DNA of 49,712 nt from Clostridiaceae bacterium (GCA_016290665.1 JAEEUW010000003.1:1-49712); one strand, 5' to 3'; shown: positions 16,356 to 26,596, counted from the first letter of the stretch. Notes: generated from the letters alone by a model not told the origin. Numbers and translations are program-made.

Positions 16356-17033
16356 ATGGTAGTCAACGGCAGATTCCTGAATGCCCTGCAGCAAAACGAG
16401 ATGTTTTCCGGCGTCAGGCGCGAACAGCTTTCCGCGCTGCTGACGGATGCGCAGGTGGACTTCGTTTCCTATGCGCGCGACGACGTCATCTGTTCGGCGG
16501 AAACCTATCGCAACGCCATCGGCTTTCTGCTCAGGGGCGAAGCCAAGGTGCAGCGGCGCAGCGGCGCGCTGATGATTTCGCGTCTGCATGCGGGCGACGT
16601 GTTCGGCTGCGCTTTCCTGTTTTCCGGAGAAAGCTTTCCGGGCGAGATCGTCGCCTGCAGACAGTCGGTCGTGGCCTATATTTCCAAAACGGCCGTGGTG
16701 CGCCTGATGGAGCTGGACGGCGGCTTCACCATCAGCTTTATCCGCTATCTCTCACAGCGCATCTTCTTTTTGAGCCAGCGCATCGATTCGTTCACCGGCG
16801 GTTCGGCGGAAAGCCGGCTGGCGAACTATCTGCTGCTTTGCTTCGGCGATTACAAGACCTATGAGCTGGACCGCTCCATGAGCCAGCTCGCCGTGTCGCT
16901 GGACATCGGCCGCGCCTCGCTTTACCGCGCGTTCGACGCGCTGGAGGAGGCCGGCGCCGTGCGGCGCGACGGCAAAAACGTGCGGCTCGCCGACCGCGAG
17001 GCCCTTGCTTCTTTTGCTAATTCTATTTCCTGA
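16356..17033 (+). CDS. Crp/Fnr family transcriptional regulator
   Basis: 225 residues. A cyclic-nucleotide-binding-type beta-roll (~30-115: GFLLRGEAKVQRRSG, LHAGDVFGCAFLF, a phosphate-loop-like GESFPGEIVAC), a dimer helix (FISFIRYLSQRIFFLSQRI region), and a C-terminal winged helix (SMSQLAVSLDIGRASLYRAFDALEEAG ~175-200). There is no Cys cluster for an Fnr-type iron-sulfur centre, and the canonical cAMP-contact Arg-Ser-Ala is absent, so the effector is unknown. It is the first gene of an apparent operon with the ABC importer (next gene starts 19 bases later), so it probably controls that importer in response to its substrate or a product. Confidence 0.88.
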   Translation: MVVNGRFLNALQQNEMFSGVRREQLSALLTDAQVDFVSYARDDVICSAETYRNAIGFLLRGEAKVQRRSGALMISRLHAGDVFGCAFLFSGESFPGEIVACRQSVVAYISKTAVVRLMELDGGFTISFIRYLSQRIFFLSQRIDSFTGGSAESRLANYLLLCFGDYKTYELDRSMSQLAVSLDIGRASLYRAFDALEEAGAVRRDGKNVRLADREALASFANSIS

Positions 17034-17052
17034 AAGAAAGGACGGAATCATA

Positions 17053-18096
17053 ATGAAACTCACCAAAAAACTGCTTGCCCTGACCCTTGCGCTTGTGCTT
17101 GTGCTTGCGCTTGCCGCCTGCGGCAAAACCGACACGCCCGATCCCGCCGTGACGACCGAGCCTCCCGTGGAATACACGGGCGAAACGATCAAGGTTGCCG
17201 CAATCAAAGGCCCCACGGGCATGGGCATGGTTCACATGATGGACAACGACAACTATGCGTTCACGCTGACGAGCGACCCCACCGAGGTGGCAACGCTGCT
17301 TGCCACGGGCAAGGTGGATATTGCCGCCTGCCCGCTGAATCTGGCCGCAAACCTGTTTAAGAAAACGGGCGGCGGCGTGCAGATGCTGGGAATCAACACC
17401 CTCGGCGTGCTCTATCTGCTCACCAACGGCGAAACGATCAGCACCGTGGCCGACCTCAAGGGCAAAACGATCTATGCGACCGGCCAGGGCGCCACGCCCG
17501 AATATATCCTTGCCGATCTGCTGGCTGCGAACGGTATCACCGACGCGAAGGTGGAATACCTCAGCGAGCACAGCGAGCTTGCGGCGAAGATTGCGTCCGG
17601 CGACTGCAAGATCGCCGTGCTGCCCGAGCCGTTCGTCACGGTTGCAACGAGCAAGAACAGCGCCGTGACCGTGGCGCTGAGCCTCACCGATCTTTGGAAC
17701 GACGCGCACCCCGACAGCCGGCTGGCCATGGGCTGCGTGATCGCGCGCAAAGCGTTTATCGACGGTAATCCCGACGGCGTGAAGGCCTTCCTGCAGGATG
17801 CGCGCAGCTCGGTGGAACAGGTGAACACCGACGCGCTTGCCGCGAGCGCCAAGATGGTGGAAAAAGAGATCGTGGCGGACACGCTGTTTGCAATTCCGGC
17901 CGACACCGCCGAAAAGAAGCAGGAAGCCGCCAAGGCCCAGAAGGCCAGCGACGTGATCGGCCGCTGCAACATTGTCTTCATCGAAGGCGCGCAGATGCAG
18001 CAGATTGCGGATGAAAACTTCCAGGTGTACTTTGCCGCGGATCCGACGTCCGTCGGCGGTGAGCTGCCCCCGGCCGCGCTGTATTATGGCGCGTAA
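17053..18096 (+). CDS. ABC transporter substrate-binding lipoprotein, NitT/TauT type
   Basis: 347 residues. A lipoprotein signal with LALAAC lipobox (Cys ~20) anchors it outside the membrane. The mature part is an NMT1/THI5- or SsuA/TauA-like periplasmic-binding fold: KVAAIKGPTGMGMVHMM at the start, LLATGKVDIAACPLNLAANL, and LKGKTIYATGQGATPEYILADLLAANG. Such proteins bind nitrate, sulfonates, bicarbonate, or thiamine precursors; the ligand here cannot be fixed. The start at 17053 follows AAAGGACGG; an upstream in-frame ATG lies inside the regulator gene. The permease ATG overlaps its 3' end by 11 bases. Confidence 0.88.
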   Translation: MKLTKKLLALTLALVLVLALAACGKTDTPDPAVTTEPPVEYTGETIKVAAIKGPTGMGMVHMMDNDNYAFTLTSDPTEVATLLATGKVDIAACPLNLAANLFKKTGGGVQMLGINTLGVLYLLTNGETISTVADLKGKTIYATGQGATPEYILADLLAANGITDAKVEYLSEHSELAAKIASGDCKIAVLPEPFVTVATSKNSAVTVALSLTDLWNDAHPDSRLAMGCVIARKAFIDGNPDGVKAFLQDARSSVEQVNTDALAASAKMVEKEIVADTLFAIPADTAEKKQEAAKAQKASDVIGRCNIVFIEGAQMQQIADENFQVYFAADPTSVGGELPPAALYYGA

Positions 18097-18859
18097 CGAC
18101 CGGCTGAAAAACAGCCTGAAAACCCTTGCCGCTGCCGTATTCTGGCTCTTGGTCTGGCAAGGGCTTTCGCTTTTGGTCCGGCAGCCGCTGTTGCTGCCGT
18201 CGCCGCTGGAAGCGGCAAGGCGGCTGGGCGCGCTGTGCGTCACGCTGCCGTTCTGGCAAAGCATCGGTCTGACGCTGCTGCGCGTTTCCGCCGGCTTTTG
18301 CTGCGGCGTGATCTGCGGCGTGCTGCTCGGCGCCGCCACGGCAAAATCAAAGCTGCTGGAGCGCTTGTTTCAGCCGCTTCTGGCCGTGGTCAAGGCCACG
18401 CCCGTGGCGTCGTTCATCATTCTGGCGCTCGTGTGGCTGCAAAAGGACCTGGTGCCGGTGTTCATCACGTTTCTGATCGTGCTGCCGGTGATCTGGGCCA
18501 ACGTGCTCGAAGGCATCCGCCGGACCGACCGCGGCCTTCTGGAGATGGCGCAGGTGTTCCGTCTGCCGCGCCGCAAGGTGCTTTCCAAAGTGTACGCGCC
18601 GTCGGTGCTTCCCTATTTTGCGGCGGGCGCCGCCACGGCCATGGGCCTTTCGTGGAAGGCCGGCGTCGCGGCCGAGGTCATCGCCATGTCCAACAGCTCG
18701 GTGGGCTATCATCTCTACCGCGCCAAGATCAACCTGGAAACGCCCGATCTGTTTGCCTGGACGGCGGTCGTCGTGCTGCTGTCGGTGCTGCTGGAACGGG
18801 TGCTGCGCGGCGCAATCCGCCGTATGGAGGGGAGGCGTCACGATGCTGCAGATCACTGA
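18086..18859 (+). CDS. ABC transporter permease, NitT/TauT type
   Basis: 257 residues with about six membrane segments and the BPD_transp_1 fold of the SsuC/TauC group. The LPSPLEAARRLGAL segment near the N-terminus is typical, as is the cytoplasmic EAA-like loop LLEMAQVFRLPRRKVLSKVYAPSVLPYF that docks on the ATPase. The start (18086) is chosen because it overlaps the lipoprotein gene by 11 bases and gives a full first helix; there is no clear ribosome site, so translation is probably coupled. It overlaps the ATPase gene by 17 bases. Confidence 0.88.
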   Translation: MARNDRLKNSLKTLAAAVFWLLVWQGLSLLVRQPLLLPSPLEAARRLGALCVTLPFWQSIGLTLLRVSAGFCCGVICGVLLGAATAKSKLLERLFQPLLAVVKATPVASFIILALVWLQKDLVPVFITFLIVLPVIWANVLEGIRRTDRGLLEMAQVFRLPRRKVLSKVYAPSVLPYFAAGAATAMGLSWKAGVAAEVIAMSNSSVGYHLYRAKINLETPDLFAWTAVVVLLSVLLERVLRGAIRRMEGRRHDAADH

Positions 18860-19403
18860 TCTCTCGTTTTCCTACGTTCCCGGCCAACCGATTCTGGAAC
18901 GGTTCTCCTTTTCGGCCCGGGCGGGGGAGCGCGTCTGCATCAAGGGCGTTTCGGGCAAGGGCAAAACCACGCTGTTTCGTCTGATCGCCGGGCTGGAAAC
19001 GCCCGCGGCCGGCACGATCACGCTGCCGCCCGGCTGCAAAACGACACTGGTATTTCAGGAGGACCGCCTGCTGCCCTGGCTCACGGCGAAGGGCAACGTT
19101 GCCCTTTGCGCCGGCGAAGAAGAAGCCGAACGCTGGCTGTCTGCGTTCGGGCTCCGGGAGGAGCTGGACGCTTATCCCGCCGCGCTTTCCGGCGGGATGT
19201 GCCGCCGCGTGGCGCTGGCGCGCGCCGTGGCCGCCGCACCCGATCTGCTGCTGCTGGACGAAGCCTTCAAGGGGATTGATCCGGCGCGCAAGGACGAAAT
19301 CATGACGCTGCTCAAAGAGACGTTCCGGGACAAGCTGATCCTCTTCACCAGCCACGACGACGCGGAGGTCGCCGCGTTTGCCACGAGGATCATGGAATTA
19401 TAA
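18843..19403 (+). CDS. ABC transporter ATP-binding protein, NitT/TauT type (short)
   Basis: 186 residues, short for this family (usually 240-260). Walker A is GVSGKGKTT, the Q-loop is TLVFQEDRLLPWLT (the form common in SsuB/TauB), signature LSGGMCRRVALARA, Walker B LLLLDEAFKGID, switch His in FTSHDDAE. All catalytic parts are present; what is missing is the usual C-terminal extension. The start at 18843 follows GGAGGGGAGG. It completes the importer with the two preceding genes and energises uptake from the cytoplasmic face. A terminator follows 12 bases later. Confidence 0.9.
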   Translation: MLQITDLSFSYVPGQPILERFSFSARAGERVCIKGVSGKGKTTLFRLIAGLETPAAGTITLPPGCKTTLVFQEDRLLPWLTAKGNVALCAGEEEAERWLSAFGLREELDAYPAALSGGMCRRVALARAVAAAPDLLLLDEAFKGIDPARKDEIMTLLKETFRDKLILFTSHDDAEVAAFATRIMEL

Positions 19404-19415
19404 CGCATAAAAAAC

Positions 19416-19457
19416 GAAGCTGCCAAGGGGTCGGCCCCCATGAGCAGCTTCCTTTTT
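19416..19457. terminator. Bidirectional terminator between the ABC operon and kdgK
   Basis: GAAGCTGC (19416-19423) pairs with GCAGCTTC (19444-19451), with an inner GGGG/CCCC stem. T runs on both strands (CTTTTT on plus, GTTTTTT on minus) suit the convergent genes. Confidence 0.85.
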
Positions 19458-19473
19458 GCTGTCGAAAAACGAT

Positions 19474-20571
19474 TTATCGTTGTACCCGCGCGCCCGCGCC
19501 GCCCATCAGGGCCTCCACCTCGCTCTTGCGGGCCATGGTGGTGTCGCCGGGCGTGGTCATGGCCAGCGCGCCGTGCGCCGCGCCGTATTCCACGGCCCGG
19601 GCCGCGTCGCCGGTGGTCATCAGACCGTAGATCAGGCCGCTGGCGAACGAATCGCCGCCGCCCACGCGGTCGAGAATCTCCAGACCGTTATAGTCCTTCG
19701 CCTTATAGATCTCGCCGTCCGCCCAGCAGATGGCGCTCCAGTCGTTGACCGTGGCCGTTTTAACGGTGCGCAGGGTCGTGGCAACCGCCTTGAAGTTCGG
19801 GTAGGCCGCGGCGGCTCTGTTGATCATCTTTTTGTAGCCGTCGAGGTTGAGCGTCTTGAGGTTTTCGTCGTTGCCCTCGATCTCGAAGCCAAGGCAGGCG
19901 GTGAAGTCCTCTTCGTTGCCGATCATGACGTCCACGTACTTTGCAATCTCCCTGTTGACCTGCTGCGCCTTCTCCTTGCCGCCGATGGCGCTCCACATGG
20001 AGGGGCGGTAGTTGAGGTCATAGGACACCACGGTGCCGTATTTTTTTGCGGTTTTGATCGCGGCCAGCACGGTTTCGCACGACTGCTCGCTGAGCGCGGC
20101 ATAGATGCCGCCGGTGTGCAGCCACCGCACGCCGAGGGTGCCGAAGATATAATCGAAATCAAAATCCTCCGGCGTGGCCTTGCTGATTGCCGTGTTGGCC
20201 CGGTCGGAGCAGCCCACCGCGCCGCGGACGCCGAAGCCGCGCTCGGTGAAGTTGAGCCCGTTGCGGCAGATGCGGCCGATGCCGTCGGTTTTCATCCATT
20301 TGATCAGGGAGGTGTCCACGCCGCCCTGCAGGATGAAGTCTTCCATCAGATAGCCGATTTCGTTTTCGGCAAAGGCGGTGATGACCGCGGTCTTGAGGCC
20401 GAAGCAGCGCCGCAGACCGCGCACGACGTTGTATTCGCCGCCGCCTTCCCAGGCGCGGAAGGCGCGGGCGGTGCGGATGCGGCCCTCGCCGGGATCGAGG
20501 CGCAGCATGACTTCGCCCAGCGATACGGCGTCGAACGTGCAGGACTCTTTCGGTTTCAGGTTCAGATTCAT
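19474..20571 (-). CDS. kdgK: 2-keto-3-deoxygluconate kinase (PfkB family)
   Basis: 365 residues of the ribokinase/PfkB family. SLGEVMLRLDPGEG at the start and EGGGEYNVVRGLRRCFG are the KDG kinase form of the sugar-binding region; GGIYAALSE, SYDLNYRPSMW and the C-terminal DRVGGGDSFASGLIYGL (anion hole plus catalytic Asp) complete it. It phosphorylates 2-keto-3-deoxygluconate to KDPG with ATP in the cytoplasm. It follows the KDPG aldolase gene by 37 bases in the same direction, giving the last two steps of hexuronate (pectin/glucuronan) breakdown; upstream isomerase and dehydratase genes are not in the window. Confidence 0.92.
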   Translation of the reverse strand: MNLNLKPKESCTFDAVSLGEVMLRLDPGEGRIRTARAFRAWEGGGEYNVVRGLRRCFGLKTAVITAFAENEIGYLMEDFILQGGVDTSLIKWMKTDGIGRICRNGLNFTERGFGVRGAVGCSDRANTAISKATPEDFDFDYIFGTLGVRWLHTGGIYAALSEQSCETVLAAIKTAKKYGTVVSYDLNYRPSMWSAIGGKEKAQQVNREIAKYVDVMIGNEEDFTACLGFEIEGNDENLKTLNLDGYKKMINRAAAAYPNFKAVATTLRTVKTATVNDWSAICWADGEIYKAKDYNGLEILDRVGGGDSFASGLIYGLMTTGDAARAVEYGAAHGALAMTTPGDTTMARKSEVEALMGGAGARVQR

Positions 20572-20599
20572 GAGAAAACCTCCGGTGTTTTTAATTCGG

Positions 20600-20624
20600 A
20601 ATTCGGAATTATGAATTCCGAATT
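20600..20624 (-). repeat. Hairpin overlapping the aldolase stop, between eda and kdgK
   Basis: A perfect 11-bp inverted pair, AATTCGGAATT / AATTCCGAATT, around ATG, preceded by a further tandem AATTCGG unit at 20593. The aldolase stop codon (20609-20611) is inside it. A degenerate relative lies near 35791-35812. It may tune read-through to or stability of the kinase message. Confidence 0.7.
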
Positions 20625-21250
20625 GCTTTCACGATCTCCACGGCTTCCCTTGCCAGCCGCTCGATCTCGTCAAAGCGCCCGGCCCGGATCAGGTCGCCCT
20701 TCACCATCCAGCTGCCGCCGCAGCAAAGAATCTTGTCGCAGGCAAGGTAGCTTTCCAGATTCTGCGGGCCGATGCCGCCCGTGGGCATGAAGCGGACGCC
20801 GGTGTAGGCAGCGCAAAGGGCTTTGATCGTGGCCACGCCGCCGCACTGCTCGGCGGGGAAGAACTTGAGATTCCTGAGGCCGCGCTTGACGCCCCAGGCC
20901 ACCTCCGACGCGGTGGTGCAGCCGGGAAAGATCGGAATATCCTTTGCAATGCAATAGTCCACGATCTCGGGGTCGAAGCCGGGGCAGACGATGAACTGCG
21001 CGCCCGCGGCAACGGCGCGGTCGACCTGCCCGGTCGTGAGCACGGTGCCGGCGCCGACCAGCAGATCGGGACAGTGCGCGGTGATGCGGCGGATGGCTTC
21101 TTCGGCCGCGTCGGTGCGGAAGGTGATCTCCGCCACGGGCAGACCGCCGCGTTGCAGGGCGTCCGCCACCGGCAGCGCTTCGTCCGGGTCGTTGAGCACG
21201 ACCACGGGCACAACGCCGAAGGCCGCAAGGGTTGCACTGATCTCTTTCAT
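20609..21250 (-). CDS. eda: KDPG / KHG aldolase
   Basis: 213 residues, the normal length for class I KDPG aldolases. Visible parts: VVPVVVLNDPDEALPVADAL at the start, the catalytic Glu in AEITFRT, LLVGAGTVLTTGQ, the Schiff-base Lys in NLKFFPAE, and the phosphate site MPTGGIGPQNL. It splits KDPG to pyruvate and glyceraldehyde-3-phosphate. I start at MKEIS (21250) because GGAAG is upstream and earlier codons run through the promoter. First gene of the eda-kdgK operon with a consensus-like promoter at 21285-21313. Confidence 0.92.
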   Translation of the reverse strand: MKEISATLAAFGVVPVVVLNDPDEALPVADALQRGGLPVAEITFRTDAAEEAIRRITAHCPDLLVGAGTVLTTGQVDRAVAAGAQFIVCPGFDPEIVDYCIAKDIPIFPGCTTASEVAWGVKRGLRNLKFFPAEQCGGVATIKALCAAYTGVRFMPTGGIGPQNLESYLACDKILCCGGSWMVKGDLIRAGRFDEIERLAREAVEIVKAIRNS

Positions 21251-21284
21251 AAAAACGCTTCCTTTTCCGTTCGTAATCATTCTA

Positions 21285-21313
21285 TTTATAATACAAATTA
21301 AAAAAATAGTCAA
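21285..21313 (-). promoter_or_regulatory. Promoter of the eda-kdgK operon
   Basis: Minus strand: TTGACT (21308-21313), a 17-bp AT-rich spacer, TATAAA (21285-21290). Confidence 0.8.
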
Positions 21314-21317
21314 GCTC

Positions 21318-21346
21318 TTTTCAAAACGCGGAATCTGTGATAAAAT
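21318..21346 (+). promoter_or_regulatory. Possible promoter of the beta-mannosidase gene
   Basis: TTTTCA (21318-21323), a 17-bp spacer, TAAAAT (21341-21346). The -35 box is weak, so activation by a regulator is possible. Confidence 0.5.
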
Positions 21347-21370
21347 GAAAAAAACTCTGAAAAGTGTGGG

Positions 21371-23767
21371 ATGACGATGAAAACGCTCAGTCTTTCGGGC
21401 TCCTGGACCCTGCGCCGCGACGACGGCGCCGCGTTTCCCGCCGTGCTGCCCGGCACGGATTTCGGCGCGCTGATTGCCGCCGGCGAGATCAAGAACCCGC
21501 TTGTCAGCGGCCTGGAGGCGGAGGCGCTGGAAACGGCGGCGCACGATTATACCTTTTTGCGCACTTTCACGCTGGACGCCGACGCGCTGCAATGCGAGCA
21601 TGTCCACCTTTGCTGCGACGTGTTCGACACGCTGTGCACCGTGGTGATCAACGGGCGGACCGCGTTTGAAACAAACAGCGCCTTTCTTCCCGTGGACCGG
21701 GATGTCAAGGCGTTTTTGCGCGCGGGCGAAAACACGATCGAGCTGCAGTTTCATTCCGCCTACCGCTATATTGAAAAGCGGCACAGGGAGGAGCCGCTGC
21801 TGATGAACCCGAACGGCGTCAACGGCATCTGCCATATCCGCAAGCCCGGCTGCCATTTCGGCTGGGACTGGGGTCCGTGCGTGCCCTATTGCGGCGCGCT
21901 GGCCGATCTCACGCTGCAATGCTTTGACCGGCGGATCGAGGACGTCCGCATCCGGCAGGAAACGTCGCGCAGGCACGCCACGGTCAAGGCCGAAGCGAAG
22001 AACGCCGACCGCATCCGCCTGTTTTCGCCCGAGGGCGTGGAGCTGGAAGGGGAAAACGGCCTCTTCTTTGTGGAGCACCCCGCGCTGTGGTATACCTATG
22101 AGATGAACGGACTGGAGACCCAGCCGCTTTATACCGTGGTGTTTGAGTGCGAGGACGAGCGCGTTGAAAAAAAGATCGGTCTGCGCTCTCTGGTGCTGGA
22201 CCGCGGCAAGGACGCATACGGCGAACAGTTCCGCTTTTTACTCAACGGAGAGCCCGTGTTCTGCAAGGGCGGCAACCTGATTCCGTTCTCTGCGCTGTTT
22301 GAAGACAGCAACGACGAAACGATCGACCGCTACCTGGCGCTGGCGCGGCGAAGCAATTTCAATATGCTGCGCGTGTGGGGCGGCGGCAGCTACGCGAGCG
22401 AGGCGCTGCTGTCGCGCTGCGACGAAATGGGCATTCTGATCTGGCAGGACTTCTGCTTTGCCTGCCAGCTCTATCCGTTTTATGACGATGCGTTCACCGA
22501 CCTCGTGATGGCGGAGGTGCGCGCACAGGTGCCGCGGATGGAGACCCACCCGTCGCTGGCCCTCTGGTGCGGCAACAACGAAGCGGAAATCATGTACGGC
22601 TATCTGCCGAAAACGCACAAGCTGATCAAATGCTATACCGCGTTCTTCTACGGCACGCTGCGCGACTATATGCAGGAAAACGCCGCCGTGCCCTATATCC
22701 CGTCTTCGCCCTGCGGCAGCGAGCCGTTCAAGGGCGCCGCGGACGACAACACGGGCGACACCCACCTCTGGAGCGTGTGGCACGGCCTGAAAAAGCTCGA
22801 CTACTACGCGACGCGCAACACCCGCTTCCTTTCGGAATTCGGGCTGGAGTCGCTGCCGTCGATGGCCGCCATCCGCACGTTCGCTTCGCCGCAGGACTTT
22901 TCGCTCAGTTCCAAACCGTTCATGCAGCACCAGAAGTGCGTGGGCGGCAACCGCAAGATGCTGTTTTATCTCTCCGAGCTGTTTGACGACCCCGCGCGGT
23001 TCGAAGACCTGCCCGCGCTGACGGGGCTGGTGCAGGACGAATGCATCAAGAACGCCGCGGTGCATTTCCGCCAGCAGAAGGGCCGCAGCAACGGCTGCCT
23101 CGTGTGGCAGTTCAACGACGTGTGGAACTGCCCGAGCTGGTCGATGGTCGATTTCACCGGCATGCCGAAGGCCGCGCAGTACCACGCGCGCGATTACTTT
23201 GCGCCCGTGGCAGTTACCTGCCGCAAAGAGAAGGGGCAGGCGACGCTGGTGGCGCACAACGACACGCTGCAGACGCAGACGTTCGACGTTTCGGTGCGCC
23301 GGTTCAGCGTGGACGGGCAGTGCCTCGGCGAAGAGCTGATTCCCGTCACGCTGGAAAAGAACAGCCAGAAAACGATCTGCACCGTGCCGCTGACGAAGAA
23401 GACCGTGCTGGAAATCCGCTGGCTGGATCATATCGTGACCGAGCTTTGCGCCGCGCCGCGCAAGCTGCGGCTGCCGCCCGCGGGGCTGCAGGTGGATCAG
23501 GACGGGAATACCGTCACGATCCGCAGCGACGCCTTTGCCTACGGCGTGCATCTGGAAGCCGACACCGTGCCGCTGGACAACGATTTTTCCATCATGCCCG
23601 GCGAAAGCCGCACCGTCAGATTTGAATCGGCGCCCGCCACCCTGCACGTGACCTGCGTCAACAACATGGGGTTCTCGCGCCGTCCGCTGCGGCGGCTCTG
23701 GTTCCGCCTGCGCTACCGGCTGGAGCCGCGCAACCTGGCAAACGAAATCTATTATTCGACAAAATAA
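21371..23767 (+). CDS. GH2 beta-mannosidase
   Basis: 798 residues. Sugar-binding jelly roll (~1-170), immunoglobulin-like domain, then the TIM barrel. RKPGCHFGWDWGPC is the beta-mannosidase signature that separates it from beta-galactosidases. Acid/base Glu404 is in LALWCGNNEAE and nucleophile Glu489 in FLSEFGLES; LRVWGGGSY and IWQDFCFACQLYP are also typical. No signal peptide, so it acts in the cytoplasm on manno-oligosaccharides or N-glycan cores. The ATG at 21377 is an alternative start with better spacing from GTGGG. It is divergent from the eda-kdgK operon and upstream of the arabinofuranosidase gene. Confidence 0.92.
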   Translation: MTMKTLSLSGSWTLRRDDGAAFPAVLPGTDFGALIAAGEIKNPLVSGLEAEALETAAHDYTFLRTFTLDADALQCEHVHLCCDVFDTLCTVVINGRTAFETNSAFLPVDRDVKAFLRAGENTIELQFHSAYRYIEKRHREEPLLMNPNGVNGICHIRKPGCHFGWDWGPCVPYCGALADLTLQCFDRRIEDVRIRQETSRRHATVKAEAKNADRIRLFSPEGVELEGENGLFFVEHPALWYTYEMNGLETQPLYTVVFECEDERVEKKIGLRSLVLDRGKDAYGEQFRFLLNGEPVFCKGGNLIPFSALFEDSNDETIDRYLALARRSNFNMLRVWGGGSYASEALLSRCDEMGILIWQDFCFACQLYPFYDDAFTDLVMAEVRAQVPRMETHPSLALWCGNNEAEIMYGYLPKTHKLIKCYTAFFYGTLRDYMQENAAVPYIPSSPCGSEPFKGAADDNTGDTHLWSVWHGLKKLDYYATRNTRFLSEFGLESLPSMAAIRTFASPQDFSLSSKPFMQHQKCVGGNRKMLFYLSELFDDPARFEDLPALTGLVQDECIKNAAVHFRQQKGRSNGCLVWQFNDVWNCPSWSMVDFTGMPKAAQYHARDYFAPVAVTCRKEKGQATLVAHNDTLQTQTFDVSVRRFSVDGQCLGEELIPVTLEKNSQKTICTVPLTKKTVLEIRWLDHIVTELCAAPRKLRLPPAGLQVDQDGNTVTIRSDAFAYGVHLEADTVPLDNDFSIMPGESRTVRFESAPATLHVTCVNNMGFSRRPLRRLWFRLRYRLEPRNLANEIYYSTK

Positions 23768-23774
23768 AAAAGGA

Positions 23775-23804
23775 TTGCTTTTTGCATCCATTGTATGATA
23801 GAAT
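23775..23804 (+). promoter_or_regulatory. Promoter of the GH51 gene
   Basis: TTGCTT (23775-23780), an 18-bp spacer, TAGAAT (23799-23804). Confidence 0.55.
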
Positions 23805-23814
23805 AAACCCATAA

Positions 23815-25338
<1,524 letters not shown>

Positions 25339-25393
25339 AACACAGAACGGAAAAGGCTAATATGCGAATCCCGTTTTGGAAAGGATAATCAAC

Positions 25394-26596
25394 ATGTCAA
25401 AACAACATCGAAATGTCGGCACCGTCTCCAGAGGCATCCGCTGCCCGATCATCCGCGAGGGCGACGACCTTGCCGCCATCGTTTCCGACAGCGTGCTGGC
25501 GGCGGCGGAAAGCGAGGGCTTCTCTTTGCGGGACCGCGACGTGGTTGCCGTAACCGAATCCGTGGTCGCCCGCGCGCAGGGCAACTACGCCACGGTTGAC
25601 CAGATCGCTTCCGACGTCAGGGCAAAGCTCGGCGGCGAAACGGTCGGCGTGCTGTTCCCGATCCTCTCGCGCAACCGCTTTGCCATCTGCCTGCGCGGCA
25701 TCGCCCGCGGCAGCCGCAAGGTCGTGATTCAGCTCAGCTATCCCTCGGACGAAGTCGGCAACGCGCTGATCAGCCCGGACAAGCTGGACGAGAGCGGCGT
25801 CAATCCCTATTCGGACGTTCTCGATCTGAACCGCTACAGGGAACTGTTCGGCTATGAAAAGCACGAATTCACCGGCGTGGACTACGTGGAGTACTACGGC
25901 GATCTCGTCCGCGAGGAGGGCGCCGAGGTCGAATTCCTGTTCGCCAACCAGCCCAGAGCGATTCTTGCCAAGACCGACTGCGTGCTGAACTGCGACATCC
26001 ACACGCGCAAACGCACCAAGCGCATTCTGAAGGAAGCCGGCGCGACGATCGTCTGCAGTCTGGACGATATCCTCAACAGTCCCGTGGACGGCAGCGGCTG
26101 CAACGAGCTGTACGGCCTGCTGGGCTCCAACAAGTCCACCGAAGAAAAGGTCAAGCTCTTCCCGCGCGCCGCCATGCCGCTCGTGCTGGACATCCAGAAG
26201 AAGCTGTTTGACGCCACCGGCAGACACGTGGAAGTCATGGTCTACGGCGACGGCGCGTTCAAGGATCCGCAGGGCAAGATCTGGGAGCTGGCGGACCCCG
26301 TGGTCTCTCCGTTCTTCACCGACGGCCTGCGCGGCACGCCGAACGAGCTGAAGCTGAAGTACCTTGCCGACAACGATTACAAGCATCTGGAGGGCGAGGC
26401 GCTGAAAGAAGCGATCTCGGCGTCGATCCGCGCCAAGGACAGGGACCTGAAGGGCAGCATGGCCTCGCAGGGCACGACGCCGCGCCAGCTGACCGACCTG
26501 ATCGGTTCGCTGTGCGATCTGACGAGCGGGTCCGGCGACAAGGGCACTCCCGTGGTTCTGGTGCAGGGCTATTTCGACAACTATACCAACGATTGA
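25394..26596 (+). CDS. CofE-like (coenzyme F420-0:L-glutamate ligase domain) protein
   Basis: 400 residues with the F420_ligase domain (PF01996): GIRCPIIREGDDLAAIV, RDRDVVAVTESVVARAQG, and ESGVNPYSDVLD. True CofE adds glutamate to F420-0 in methanogens and actinobacteria. Clostridia generally lack F420, and no other cofactor-F420 gene is in the window, so the reaction is probably amino-acid ligation to a different acceptor. The protein is longer than archaeal CofE (about 250), with extra residues such as NCDIHTRKRTKRILKEAGA and the VEVMVYGDGAFKDP segment. I start at 25394 because AAAGGAT precedes it. A terminator is at 26656. Confidence 0.8.
   Translation: MSKQHRNVGTVSRGIRCPIIREGDDLAAIVSDSVLAAAESEGFSLRDRDVVAVTESVVARAQGNYATVDQIASDVRAKLGGETVGVLFPILSRNRFAICLRGIARGSRKVVIQLSYPSDEVGNALISPDKLDESGVNPYSDVLDLNRYRELFGYEKHEFTGVDYVEYYGDLVREEGAEVEFLFANQPRAILAKTDCVLNCDIHTRKRTKRILKEAGATIVCSLDDILNSPVDGSGCNELYGLLGSNKSTEEKVKLFPRAAMPLVLDIQKKLFDATGRHVEVMVYGDGAFKDPQGKIWELADPVVSPFFTDGLRGTPNELKLKYLADNDYKHLEGEALKEAISASIRAKDRDLKGSMASQGTTPRQLTDLIGSLCDLTSGSGDKGTPVVLVQGYFDNYTND

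Noticed and set aside
20609-22078. Extension of the KDPG aldolase frame by about 275 codons upstream
   Set aside because: The extension runs antisense to the beta-mannosidase gene and through the eda promoter; the aldolase is full length from 21250.
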